A stretch of 64,000 nt of DNA, from the NCBI GenBank assembly GCA_034509735.1, contig JACGWO010000004.1:22921395-22985394 (forward strand). Direction: 5' to 3'. This document shows, one piece after another, positions 35,365-45,620 of this stretch (within the stretch, counting starts at the first letter, position 1; each line of letters opens with the position of its first letter). The stretch comes from Sesamum alatum. Its lineage: Eukaryota > Streptophyta > Magnoliopsida > Lamiales > Pedaliaceae. A program made the translations under genes and the position numbers. The notes under the pieces are model-generated. The model saw nothing but the letters and a program-made list of their open reading frames with translations, was not told where the DNA came from and ran no database searches.

Positions 35365-37354
35365 TGTTAGAATAGGTGACCATGTAAGCCAATTTTGGCA
35401 GGAATATGTAACCTATGTCTAGACAATTTCAGGTGTTTGATAAATCATTAATGAATAAAGAAGTGAATTTCATTTGGCATCACTTTGTTTGTGTTCACTT
35501 ATATTTGTTTTCCATATCTGTTCACTATGCAAACAAAGCCCACGGACTGAGAATCAATTTCGGGGACTGGGACTACGCTTGGAGGTAGGTCCATGGAATC
35601 AGTCTTCCCGAATCAGTCCGGAAATCTCCAAGTCAAGGAATCCCGAAAATGGGTACCGGGATTCCATTTGAGACTTGCACTAAGCACCTGCTGTCGTGTT
35701 TCATCGACGGGTGACGAGGGTCGTCTAAGCAGTGTTAGTGGGTTAGCATGCTAGGACGCAGCTGACTGAGGTGACTCGCGGGAACCGTCTTACGGAGGAC
35801 CTTGAGTATGGTCAGCAAGGTATGAACGTGAATTCCCGGTTCCAAACGGTACAGGCCAAGTCCTTTGACTTGAGGAATTTGCTCAGTTTACCTGTACGTT
35901 AGGGCTGTATCTTAGATATGGTGAGAGATTGCCAGAATTCTCTTTGGTAGTCATAAGCCATGTCTAGTACAGTTCTGGTGTACAAAAGTGACAGTAGTTT
36001 CCAAGAAAGGATCTGTCTCCTGCCAATAGGTATTGACAGTTAAGTCTCATGTATGCTCTGTGTCTTGTCCCTAAAATCTGTGGCCACAGTAACTGAACAG
36101 AAGGGAAGGATTCCCTTGCGGCGTTTAGTGAGGACAGACCGACACTTAGGTCCAAAATGGGTACCTGCATTATCCGTGCCCTAGACTCTAAGTGATGAGA
36201 TCGAAGACAGAAGGACAAGTGTACTGTTAGAGCCTAAATGTTCATCCCTGAATATTTCACCTAGTCTCTAGTGCCATGGACCGTTGCTAGATGGCCACCC
36301 ATGGTAACGGAAGGATTCTAGGAATCCGACCAAGTCTAGCTGAAAGGTGAACCTAAAGAGTCACACACTATCCACACACATTTAGATATTTAATTAGGAA
36401 TTAAATATTGGAGTGAAGGAATGATTAAATTGGATTTAATCGGGTCCTTTATTTTTTTCTTGGAGAAATAATTCTTCTATTAGATATAAGGAATTAAATT
36501 GATAAATTAGATTTATCAAAGGGATTTATCTAATGGGCTTAAATAATATTTATATTTATTTTAGCCTCTTGGAAATATTTAAATAGGTTTTAAGTATTCC
36601 ATTAAATTAAATTAAATCAACAGTGAGATGAATGGGAGAGATGGATGGCTAGGATTGTTTTGACTAGGTCAAAACACTACTTTGACTAGGACTTTGACTA
36701 GGTCAAAATCCTAGTCAAAATAGAGTTCTTGAAAGAGGAGTTTAAAGAGGATTAGACTCCTCTTCTATATAAACCCCTAGCATCCTACAAGTTGAAGGAT
36801 GATGAAACTCCAACACACACACTACAACACACACACACGGATTCTCTCTCCCCTCTCTCTCGTCCGATTCTCTCTCCCTCTCCAAGAAATATTTTCTTGG
36901 TTCTTTTTGTTCTTGGAACATTAAGAACTTGATGAATCAATACCATTAATCAATAATGTGTTATTGATTCATCCACTCCAAAAACATGAACTTGTTCGTT
37001 GCTAGCACGACGTGCAAGATACGTGGGTGGATCGTGTGTCACGATTTAGAGGGTCTCAAAGACGAGATCTTGGTGCAAAACGGGGAACAACGCTTGTAGC
37101 CGTTGAAGACGAAAACGACAACGGGTAGGTCTCGTTTTAATTTTTCGTCCTCTCTTTAATTTCCAACCCTATAGCCTCCATGATTTATTTTGTGTTATTC
37201 GTTCATGAGATACACCGAACGCCCGGGAAATTTCAAAGGCACACCCTTTGAAACGTGTTTTAATTTAAAAGCATGTTTAAATTCCATATTTAATTTTAAT
37301 TATACCGCGCTTCCGCATTCGCGCTTTTCCCGGGACGATCCACAATTTCTTTCA
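35365..37354 (+). mobile_element. Solo LTR (1,990 bp, copia-like) with perfect 5-bp target duplication
   Basis: It starts TGTTAGAATAGGTGACC and ends CAATTTCTTTCA, flanked on both sides by GTCCT (35360-35364 and 37355-37359). The start matches the start of the C1 and C3 LTRs, and the last 50 bp match the inner end of the LTR at 59761-61966. There is no internal region, so it is a solo LTR from LTR-LTR recombination. It interrupts the antisense gene of EB. Motifs shared with C1 include GTCACACAC and the CCATGGACCGTTGCTAGATGG block (about 36276). Confidence 0.92.
36657..36773 (+). promoter_or_regulatory. Inverted W-box cluster and TATA box in the solo LTR
   Basis: Six TTGAC cores (either strand) lie within 64 bp (36657-36720), partly as inverted pairs of the form TTTTGACTAGGTCAAAA. 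A TATATAAA box follows at 36766-36773, about 45 bp downstream. W-boxes are binding sites of WRKY factors, which act in plant defence and stress. The placement is that of an LTR enhancer; activity is an inference. Confidence 0.6.
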
Positions 37355-38726
37355 GTCCTTTCCTCAGGTGGCCTAACCCCTTCAGGTCAGCAGCATGGCT
37401 ACTCTCCCCCTCATCCAGCAGCAAGGAGCAGTCCTCCTGCAGAGACCAGTCATGAAGGAATTTTTTCTTGGTCGACCTATCCTCAGTAGGACGGGGAGTC
37501 CTCGCTCGTACATCAAGGCGAGGAGCAAGAGGCATCAGGAGACTCGACTAACCTTTAGCCTTATTCATGGGTGTGGGGATAGGGCCAGTGGGATGCTTCC
37601 TTTAGGGTCTCTAATGGAGGCCGAACTAGCAAGAGTGGATGGAGGACTCTTCGGCTGAATTCGCCAGGTAGAGGAGTCGATACCAAGAGTCGCCTCTGCC
37701 TTATCTTGCAGCCGTTTCTAAAATATTCTTCCTGCAGACAACAGGTAAAATAAACACACACATTGGTATACTTCCTTTCTAATATCTCCCTTGTAGCAAG
37801 GAAGCAATAAAACAAGCTCTAAGAGAATGTACCAGTAGTAGGATCCATGCTGGCTATCTTGGGGCCTAAACCAAATTCATGAAGGATGGCAGGATGTACT
37901 ATCTTGCGAGGATAAAAAAGAGAGGCGCTCAAGCACTCTAGTAGGGCTTGAAAAGCAGCATGGCGATTTCGGGCCGAATATTTCAGTTGCTCAGGGGGAT
38001 TCACGATCCACACTTGAGGAAACTGCTAGGGATTGGGAGAAGAGATGAACAAATTATCACGTTCCACTCTTTCACAAAGGTCTCGATAGAGGAACTGAGC
38101 TTCCCCTGGGGAGGTGAAGTAGAACAAACCTGGCCTGCTCTCTTGAGCATAAAAAGGAATGGAGTTGAGTAGTAGAGGGGGATTCCCTAAGGTTTTTCAC
38201 CAAGACAAAGAAGCCTGACAACAAGCTGAAGGACTTCGGAACAAGCTCATTTAGGGGAAAGTTAAACAGGGTGGCTAGCTCAGAAAAGAAAGGGGCAATA
38301 GGAAATCGAAGGCCCACTTCCAGTTGGGCAAGATAAAAACATAAAAAACCGGGGAGGGGGGGGGGGAGTTCAAACGAGCATCAGAAGCAGGGACCTGGAT
38401 CACGTAATCACCAAGTATCCATACTTACTCCCGATGCTCAGTCAACTTAGACCTATAAAACGAAAGGCATCTGACCTAGTTGCGGTGAGGAGGTCCTCCA
38501 TCGTTTTCCTCTCCTCTTTATCGCAATGATGGCTTTGTCTCTTTCCCTGTAGATAGACATAAATCTCTAAAAAATTCGCATGGTATCACGCGTCTCAGTT
38601 CAACAAGGAGGAAGCAACCCAACCAGACTTTCCCTACTAATATACCCAAGTATAGAACTCTTGTGCTAACCTTGGCAGGACTACTTAATTCTACTCCACC
38701 AGTCCGACATCAAGTCTCGCACTACT

Positions 38727-38739
38727 GGAGTAGGGGGAG
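38727..38739 (+). other. EB polypurine tract
   Basis: TGGAGTAGGGGGAG lies directly before the TGATG start of the 3' LTR. Confidence 0.7.
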
Positions 38740-39502
38740 TGATGATAAATCTACCTGGTGAACCCAAGATCTAGGAGCAGGCCGCCCAGCAGGCCAAGCT
38801 CGTTTTAGCTTAAAAACAGTAAGTTACTTATCCACAAAGCCCTCTTGTAATCACTAACCTAGAAGGCCCACGAAAAGGCCTCGTACAACAAGTATAGTCA
38901 TCAAACATCAAGGATTCCACGTCATACAGGTGGCCAACACGTGGAGTCACATCATACTAAAAAATCTCATCCAAATTCTTAAAGGATTGGCTGGAATCCA
39001 GGTTTTTCTCAGTAGATAACAACTTTCCCAGGAAACATGGCAGATGTGGCAAGGGTGATTCAAACGGCCATATCTCTCTTAATTCTTATCCGATTCATGC
39101 GTGGTTTGTTGAAGGAGATATATGATTCCCTAAGGTTTCCAACGCCGTATGGAACTCAACGTAACTCCTCTAAAATTGTACACACAGACCATTATAAATG
39201 ACTAATTGTAGAGTCATTTGTCAAGTAACTTTTCACTCTATTTTGCAACTTCACTTGCACACATTTTCTCTCTATTTTCTGGCTATTTTCAGCATCTTTT
39301 GCTCACTTAAAACTTCACAACACCATTGTACCATTATCCTCACTTATTTAAAGTTCTCTCATTTATTTTATCAGTAGAACATTATTGACTTAAGCATCAG
39401 AGTGCTAATCCCTCTCTGCAGGTTAGTCTCCCCTTCAATCTTGGGATTTTTGTGCAGTTCCCTCGACATTTTATGGTGCTGCTGGACTCCGGTATGCATC
39501 AC
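38740..39502 (+). repeat. EB 3' LTR (763 bp)
   Basis: Full-length LTR, from TGATGATAAATC to TATGCATCA(C). Its first 516 bp match the 5' LTR relic at 27894-28431. It is followed by the repeated target ATATT and E2 gag sequence. Confidence 0.85.
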
Positions 39503-39507
39503 ATATT

Positions 39508-40503
39508 GATGTACTTTGCTTTCTCTAGCCAAAAGTCTATCAAAATCGGGGGCGGGCTTCTTTGCCAGGGACTTAAACAAGTCACTGTCTAGAAGCCCTT
39601 AAGAAAAAGCATTAGCCTTGACTTCCTACGTGGTTGTAGGGACTTGCAGAACCGTGGTGTTGAAGCTGTGCAGATAGTCCCTCAGGGACTTAGAATCTTT
39701 CTGTCAGACCACAAAAAGGTTAATACGGGTCTTTCAGTGTTTCCTGCTACTAGTGAACTGATGTAGGAATAATGAGCGAAACTCTTGGAAGCTCCTCATG
39801 GGCCGCCAGCGTAAATGTGGTGACAAATGCCGGATGCTTGATTCCATCTGGGTACCTATGAAGGATTGCCGCATTCTCAAACCGAGATAGCTGTTCCTGC
39901 AGCTCTATAGTACCATCGTGATGGTCGGTGTTCGGTAATTGAGAGGGAGGCCGTCTTCTATGAACTCCTTACTGAAGGTGCCCCTAGGCCCCTCAAGCAA
40001 GAGTCGCCTTATCCGGTGCTGAATGTACTGCAAACGTGTCCACAAACACTCCAGTTGAGCCTCCCACCAAAGGGGAGCTTCATCCGTGCCAGGGGAGGGA
40101 GAACCGGACCCCATTCTGGGAGTACATGGGGCCACCCTGCAGGGGGAGCCTCCTCGCTTTCTCCTAGGCCCTCTGTCACCAAGGGGACTTCTTGAGGCAT
40201 TGGGGCCATGGCCGCCAAAGGCTCGGTAGTTATTGCAACCAACTGTGCCCATTTGGCATACGTAATCATCTGTTGAATGGTTGCAAATAACCCCAAGGAC
40301 AACCTATCCGAAGAGGCATCCGAGGAGGTGATGTCATGAGGGGGATCCGACAGTGGATCCACGGGACCACAAGTTCTGGCCTCAGTGTGCTTGGTAAGAG
40401 CTAGGGGTGTCCTAGCCATTACTTCTAACACGAGAAGTTCAGTTGCAGTATCCATTTCCTTCTGCTTGTCTAGTCCATTGTTAGAGATTTCCATGTTCCT
40501 CAC
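39508..40503 (-). pseudogene. E2 gag N-terminal part
   Basis: Minus strand from ATG at 40503 (MRNMEISNNGLDKQKEMD), then Pro/Thr-rich sequence, SSDRLSLGLFATIQQMITYA and the pre-capsid block (39905-40252). The capsid part (39510-39860) is readable in pieces, with MFKSLAKKPAPDFDRLLARE next to the EB junction. The start is the same as in EA (MRIMETLNSGLDKQK). Deletions remove the middle of the capsid. Confidence 0.78.
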
Positions 40504-40518
40504 GTCTTAGTTCCGTGT

Positions 40519-40535
40519 TCTCATAGATGGTGGCA
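40519..40535 (-). other. E2 primer binding site
   Basis: On the element strand TGCCACCATCTATGAGA lies two bases after the LTR. It is a mutated form of the E1 site at 25141-25158. Confidence 0.55.
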
Positions 40536-40537
40536 CT

Positions 40538-41171
40538 TGATGTAAGCAAAAAATGCTCATTTTTTGGTATAACTTTGGGCTAGATGGACGTGGTCTTTCG
40601 GCCGATAGGTCAGAAAAGGGGACCTGCAAAAAATATATTAGCATTCTGATGCTTGAAAAAATGTAAGCAGAATTCATGATAAAATAATAAGAATGACCGT
40701 AGTGGTTGTAGCATAAAATAAGTGTGCAATGTGTCATGTTAGAGTACGTTACCCATTCAGGGGTAAAAAAACCTGTATTTATAGGCGAAAGACTAGAGGA
40801 GTCCTCATAGCGTAAGGAGTCCAATCTTGAGAGGAATCTAAGGAAACGGATGAGAGAGGGCTTCCTGGTCTTCATATATCTGAATCCCCTTAAAATAGGG
40901 GTTTGTTGGCCTAATTGGATAAGGGTGGACAATTTCGTGATCATGGACCTCTCAGACTGTGTGTCTCTATCCACGTGGGATGATGACTATAGCCTCCTTG
41001 CTTACTTGATCGCCCCCATGGCCTTGGGCTACTCTATTGGGCCGAAGTTGAGATAGTAAAATGGGTTGGTCTAGTTGGTTGAGGTGTGGGTCGGGCTACC
41101 TGGGCCTTTCTAACCTTCCTCGGGTTAGGCCTTGTCTCCTTTCATGGGCTTGCCCAATTCGAGGCATACCA
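40538..41171 (-). repeat. E2 5' LTR (634 bp)
   Basis: The plus strand starts TGATGTAAGC and ends GGCATACCA. It matches the E1 5' LTR with one copy of the CCACGTGGGA(C/T)GATGACTATAGCCTC unit instead of two. The element-strand TATA box is TATAAATA (40776-40783). Confidence 0.85.
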
Positions 41172-41713
41172 GTATAAATATTTATAGAAAATCCAAAATA
41201 CCCTCACCCCTCGAATGGAGCGTTCTTTATGTTTAGAATAATTATATTATTCAGGGCCAAATTAGTAAATGTCAATATAAGTGCTTAATATTGCAACTTA
41301 TTTCTCAAATACTCCAATTTTAATTTTTTCACATTTTATTACAACTTTCTCTATGACTTATTTTCACAGTAGAAGTAAAAGCTATTACAAATACTCCCTT
41401 CTTGAGATTTTGGTTTGTTTCGGTTACGTTTATAAGCTGTTTTGATTTATTTTTTGGAGGTAAAGAGAAAGATGAAAGTATATCTTTTTTTTTGTAAAAC
41501 CTTTAATATATTTAATTTTATATTTTGTATTAGTCTAATATAAACAATGATAACTTAAAATATATGGAACTGTGTGTTTTGTAAAAAATATAAGAAAATA
41601 TTAAGAATATCTCTTTTGATGTTTCTAAAATAACAAAATAAAAAGTAAACAAAGCTTTTATTGCTTTCTTTTGCATTTCTTGGAGGATTAAATTGCAAAT
41701 AAGATCAAAATGT
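41172..41713. other. Host flank right of E2
   Basis: AT-rich DNA with no coding sense. Its first 37 bp also occur after the E1 5' LTR (25865-25898). It is the original right flank of the E1/E2 insertion. Confidence 0.55.
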
Positions 41714-41883
41714 CACTACAAAAAAAAAAAAAAAGAATTATTGCCTATAATACAAATCACCACTATTTACAAACCATGACAAATTAGTATTATCTATCAC
41801 GATCAAACAAAACAGATATGAAAACTTTAAGTTTTGATCATGATTAATAAATATTGTCATTATTTTACTAGTATGCAATAAAT
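41714..41883. mobile_element. Possible CACTA transposon terminus
   Basis: CACTACAAAAAAAA at 41714 resembles the CACTACAA(G/A)AAA terminus of plant CACTA (En/Spm) elements, and the following 150 bp have short repeated motifs (TATCAC/ATCATG) as in subterminal regions. The opposite end was not found in the window, so the element would be truncated by EA. Confidence 0.4.
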
Positions 41884-42574
41884 TGCTTGGTCCAAGCACA
41901 AAACCCAGAGGTCAAGGAAGGTCGATTTGAGATCAAAGGAGACAACAAATCCCAATAAGATGGTCTAGATATTCCTTAAATATGGCCCAAGGGAAACCTT
42001 GGTCCAACCCAAGAGAAGGAGCAGGCCAGGCCCCCAGGGAATCCAAACAAAAGCCCAAGCAAGGAGCGAAGGACCCAGCCAGGCCCCAAGTGGAAGGTCT
42101 ACAAAGGGAAGTTTGACCCTACTAAGAAGTTCAAATAAGGATTATCCTTCCTTATCCTCATCCGTACGAGACCCCCTCAACCACCTCATATCTTTTAGGG
42201 AGCCACTATCCGTAAGATTCCGGGGAGGTTCGTAATTGAGCCTCTAAGAGTCCCGACCCTCAGGAGTCCTTCCTACTCAAGGAACCTCCCCTATAAATAC
42301 CAGCTCCTATGGCTGATTCAGTAATGATTTTTGCACTCTTAAACTCTCAAATTATTTCCAAACTCGCACTAAGCACATTTTATGCTCACTTTACACGATT
42401 CTCATTATTTTCTCAATTTGTTCAAGCTTAGCTTTTTCATAATTGCTTATTGACTTGAGTGTTGTGGTGCCAACTCTTTTTCTGTAAGTTCCCTTTCCCG
42501 ACTTGTAGAATTCGAAGCCCACTTCGTTCAAGCCAAAGACAATCATTCGTATTGAGCTATTTTAGCTCACATCA
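41884..42574 (+). repeat. EA 5' LTR
   Basis: It ends TTTTAGCTCACATCA before the PBS. From about 42060 on it aligns with the 3' LTR (core promoter CTATAAATAC at 42291, then AAACTCTCAAATTATTT). Upstream of 42060 the two LTRs cannot be aligned by eye. The left edge is tentatively TGCTTGG at 41884. Confidence 0.7.
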
Positions 42575-42576
42575 AG

Positions 42577-42594
42577 TGGCACTATCTATGGGAA
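42577..42594 (+). other. EA primer binding site
   Basis: TGGCACTATCTATGGGAA lies two bases after the LTR end. It matches the E1 site at most positions. Confidence 0.65.
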
Positions 42595-42608
42595 TACAAA
42601 ACTAAGAC

Positions 42609-43960
42609 GTGAGGATAATGGAAACCCTCAACAGTGGGTTAGACAAGCAGAAGACAATCGATGTTGCTGCTCATCCCCAGGCGTTGCAAGTTGTGGCGGG
42701 TGCCCCTCTGCACCCCCCAGACGTGATGAGGCAAGACCTTCTGGCCCCTCTGAGTCGCTGTCGGATCCTCCCCGCGACAGCACCTCTTTGGACACCTCCT
42801 CAGACAGATTGTCCGCGGATTGTTGGCGACCATCCAACAAATGATCACCTCGGCCATATGGCTGGCGACAGTAACCTCCACACCTTTGGTTGCTATGGCC
42901 CCGACGCCTTTGGTGGCCCCCCTAGCTGCCGAGGCTCCCAGGGGCGGCGACGAAGCACCCCAGTTCGAGGTTCTCTCCGGGCTCCCTATGGGGGATCCAA
43001 CTCTGCCTCCTCAGGTAAAGAATGAGGCTCCCCCTCATTGGAAGGCTCAACTTGAATGCTTGCATATAGGATTGCAGGACATCCAACATCGGGTAATAGG
43101 AGTCCTGCTCGAAGAACAAGGACGTATTCCCTTCAGTGAGGAGGTCATGGCAGATGACCTCTCTCCCAATGGCCGGGCACCAAACTATAATGTAGTACTA
43201 TGCACTACTAATCTGCAAGAACATTTATCTCGATTCGAGAATGCAACTCTTTTTCACCGATATACGGATGGAATCAAATTCCAAGTGTTTGTCACCACCT
43301 TTGCCTCGACAGCCCACTGGTGGTTCAACCGGCTGCCCGCGGGGTCGGTAAGAAGCTTCCAGGAGTTCTGTTCATTGTTCCTACACCACTTTTCTAGTAG
43401 TAGGAAGCACTGCAAGACCCCACTCAGTCTCTTTACTTTATGCTAGAAGGACTCCTAGACCTTGAGAGAATATTTGCACAATTCAACACCATGATTCTCG
43501 AGGTCCCCGCAACCACGCAGGAGGTCAAGGCTAGTGCCTTTTCCTAAGGGCTCCTGGATGGGGACTTATTTAAGTCCTTGTCCAAGATGCCAGCCCCAAA
43601 TTTCAACAGCCTCTTAACTAGAGCTGTAAAGTACATCAACATGGAAGTGGCGAGAAGAGAAAACATACCCGGGAGGAGAGAGCCACTAAGAAGGTTCATA
43701 CAGAAGGCCGGGATCGGAGGCCCCCTTTTCAGAAGGGCCCTTCCATTTATACTCCTTTAAACGCTCCCATCACTCATGCACTCATGGCGGTGGAAGGCCA
43801 TGAGTTGTTGATTCAACCCCACAGAGCAGAGATGGCCCCATGCAGCCTAAGTCCAACAAATTTTTTTGATTCCACAACAATTATGGGCATACCACTGAGG
43901 AATGCCGATACTTGAAGTGTGAAATCGAGTAACTCGTCCAAAATGGATATTTGCAAGAAT
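42609..43960 (+). pseudogene. EA gag
   Basis: The start is MRIMETLNSGLDKQK. A frameshift near 42810 leads into the longest open part (42820-43446): ATIQQMITSAIW, HWKAQLECLHIGLQDIQHRV, FENATLFHRYTDGIKFQVFV and WWFNRLPAGSVRSFQEFCSLF, a PF03732-type capsid. After a stop at 43444 it continues as KASAFS.GLLDGDLFKSLSKMP. The zinc-knuckle region is readable at 43860-43945 (FHNNYGHTTEECRYLKCEIE). Gag forms the particle; this copy has at least two stops. Confidence 0.82.
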
Positions 43961-44099
43961 TTGTGAGACTAGAAAAAACTCAAGGCACAGGTCCCTACCA
44001 GAAGAGGGATGCACATAAAGAGAAAGCCTCGGTGGAGTCCAGTCTTGAGTCTCCACGGGCAGACTAGCATAAACACGCCCCTCAGGGCGGTCGGAAGAA

Positions 44100-44900
44100 A
44101 TCAACCTTCCCAACAAGGGAGTTATTCGCATGATAGCTGGAGGGCCCATGGGAGGAGACTCCCATAGGGCTAGAAGGGCCTTAACTTGTGAGGTGGAAAA
44201 CCCAGCTCTTGAAGAGGTTATAGATGTGGATGCCATTGTAGACGCGCCGATTATCCAGTTCAGGCCTAGCGAGAAGATAAGAGCGATTCTCCCATATAAC
44301 GACGCTTTGGTGATCACGACCACTGTGGCCAATTACAAGGTCAACGGTCTTCATAGACTCTGGAAGTTCAGCAGACATACTTTTCGGAGAGGCCTACAAT
44401 TAAATGCAATAAGGGGAAGCTCCCATGGAATAGTAGATACTTCCCTATACGGGTCCGCGGATGAGGTGGTACACCCAAGAGGGTCAATCACCCTCCCCCT
44501 CTCCTTTGGAATAGGATCAATAAAGAGAACATGTTTGATCAAGTTCCTGATAGTAGACACTTCCTCAGCATACAACATAATCTTCGGGAGACCTACTCTC
44601 AATTCCTTCCAGACAATCATCTCTACCTTTCACAAGAAGATAAAGTTCCCCATACTGGGGGGATTAAGAGAAGTCGATGGAGACCAATAGCAATCACGAA
44701 ATTGTTATGTCGAGGCTATACGTAAAGGCCAAAAGTGGGGTGCCACAGATTTGCCCCCAGAAGAATTCCACAAAAGGCAGGTGAAAGATTCCTCTAAAGC
44801 GAAGGAAGTGGAGGAACTTCAATCTTGCCCAAATGAGACTACTCCCAATGAAGGAGGCCATACTATAGTTCAACCTGCAGAAGAGTTGCTAACCATCGAA
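44100..44900 (+). pseudogene. EA protease region
   Basis: MIAGGPMGGDSHRARRAL, IIQFRPSEKIRAILPYNDALVI, then a +1 frameshift into FIDSGSSADILFGEAYN, with the intact DSG at 44356-44364, ending at a stop. It resumes as SLYGSADEVVHPRGSITLPL, TCLIKFLIVDTSSAYNIIFG and STFHKKIKFPILGG. The active-site triad is intact, but the frame is not. Confidence 0.8.
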
Positions 44901-45620
44901 TTATTCCCAAAAACTTAGGGAAGACCGCTCGGATCAGGTCCTAATTACAAGGACCCCTCAAGGAAGACTTGATATAATGTCTCCAATAAAACATGGACAT
45001 ATGCCCTTGGTCCCCTTAGGACTTGGAGAGGATAAACCCGGAAGTCATAATGCACTACCTCAACATCGACCCCTTTATGAAACCTGTGAAGCAAAAAGAA
45101 GAGACACTTTGGCCCAAAGAAGGACAAAACAATCCAGGCCGAGATAGAGAAACTACTAAAGGCCAGCCACATCTGGGAAATTCAATTTCCCGAATGGCTC
45201 TCCAATGTAGTTCTTGTCCCCATACCTGGGAGAAATTGAAGGATGTGTGTAGACTTCCCAGATCTCAATAAGGATGCCTGAAAGATTTCTACCCCTGCCT
45301 TGCATTGACCAATTAGTGAATTCCACCTCCCGAGTGTGAACTCCTAAGTATGATGGATGCCTCTTTGGAGGATCATAAGAGAGTCAACTTTATCACATTG
45401 GTCGGAACTTTATACTATGTGGCCATGCCATTTGGCCTAAAGAATGCGGGGGCCACATACCAACGTCTAGTGAACAAGATATTTTGTCCCCAATTAGGGA
45501 TAAATATGGAGGTGTATGTGGACAACGTGCTTGTCAAAAGCAAAAAAGCTGGCGACCATGTCTCAGGTCTAGAAGAGATATTCGGAGACCTTCAGAAATA
45601 TTAGCTAAAACTTAATCCCT
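44901..45620 (+). pseudogene. EA reverse transcriptase, catalytic YVDN
   Basis: MERINPEVIMHYLNIDPFMKP, a DFP.LNKD-like remnant, then [20 protein letters not shown] with about ten residues missing after [25 protein letters not shown] and [14 protein letters not shown]. The second catalytic Asp is Asn (codon AAC), so the enzyme would be inactive even without the frameshifts. Confidence 0.84.

Larger units (their letters stand above)
34601..38480 (-). pseudogene. EB antisense extra gene (aORF), split by a solo LTR
   Basis: This gene runs opposite to EB gag-pol. The PF04195-like domain is at about 38070-38480: GLRFPIAPFFSELATLF, LNELVPKSF, LSGFFVLV. The next exon (37833-38013) ends ASMDPTTG at a GT donor (GTACATTCTC, first intron base 37832). 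The likely acceptor is TTGTCTGCAG at 37732, giving a 101-bp intron, then EEYFRNGCKIRQRR. Beyond the solo LTR (35365-37354), a donor GTAAGTTCC near 35302 and acceptor GTGTGCTAG near 35216 bound another intron. The last exon codes a charged heptad-like segment, MEELEEVDCRLREVIKKRDE (about 35090-35150). It is decayed, but the exon pattern resembles E1 and EA. Confidence 0.62.
27894..39502 (+). mobile_element. EB: Ty3/gypsy Tat-type retrotransposon inserted in E2
   Basis: 5' LTR relic (27894-28431), gag, protease, RT, two RNase H, integrase, repeats, antisense gene, PPT and a full 3' LTR (38740-39502). The target hexamer CATATT stands on both sides (27888-27893 and 39502-39507). Removing EB and one copy restores E2 gag sequence that matches E1 near 24340. 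Boundaries are certain to within one or two bases. It is a different family from E1 and EA by LTR and gag. Confidence 0.86.
25899..41171 (-). mobile_element. E2: duplicated 5' half of E1-type gypsy element, split by EB
   Basis: Minus-strand content from the right: 5' LTR (40538-41171), PBS, gag N-terminus (39508-40503), then the EB insertion (27894-39502), then gag C-terminus, protease and RT (27893 down to 25899). There is no RNase H, integrase or 3' LTR. The left end starts inside RT at the same relative place as E1 22345. By eye it is about 90% identical to E1. Confidence 0.82.

Noticed and set aside
37790..37832. 43-bp intron in the EB antisense gene using the nearest CAAG acceptor
   Set aside because: Too short for a plant intron; the TTGTCTGCAG acceptor at 37732 gives 101 bp and is closer to the E1 and EA lengths.
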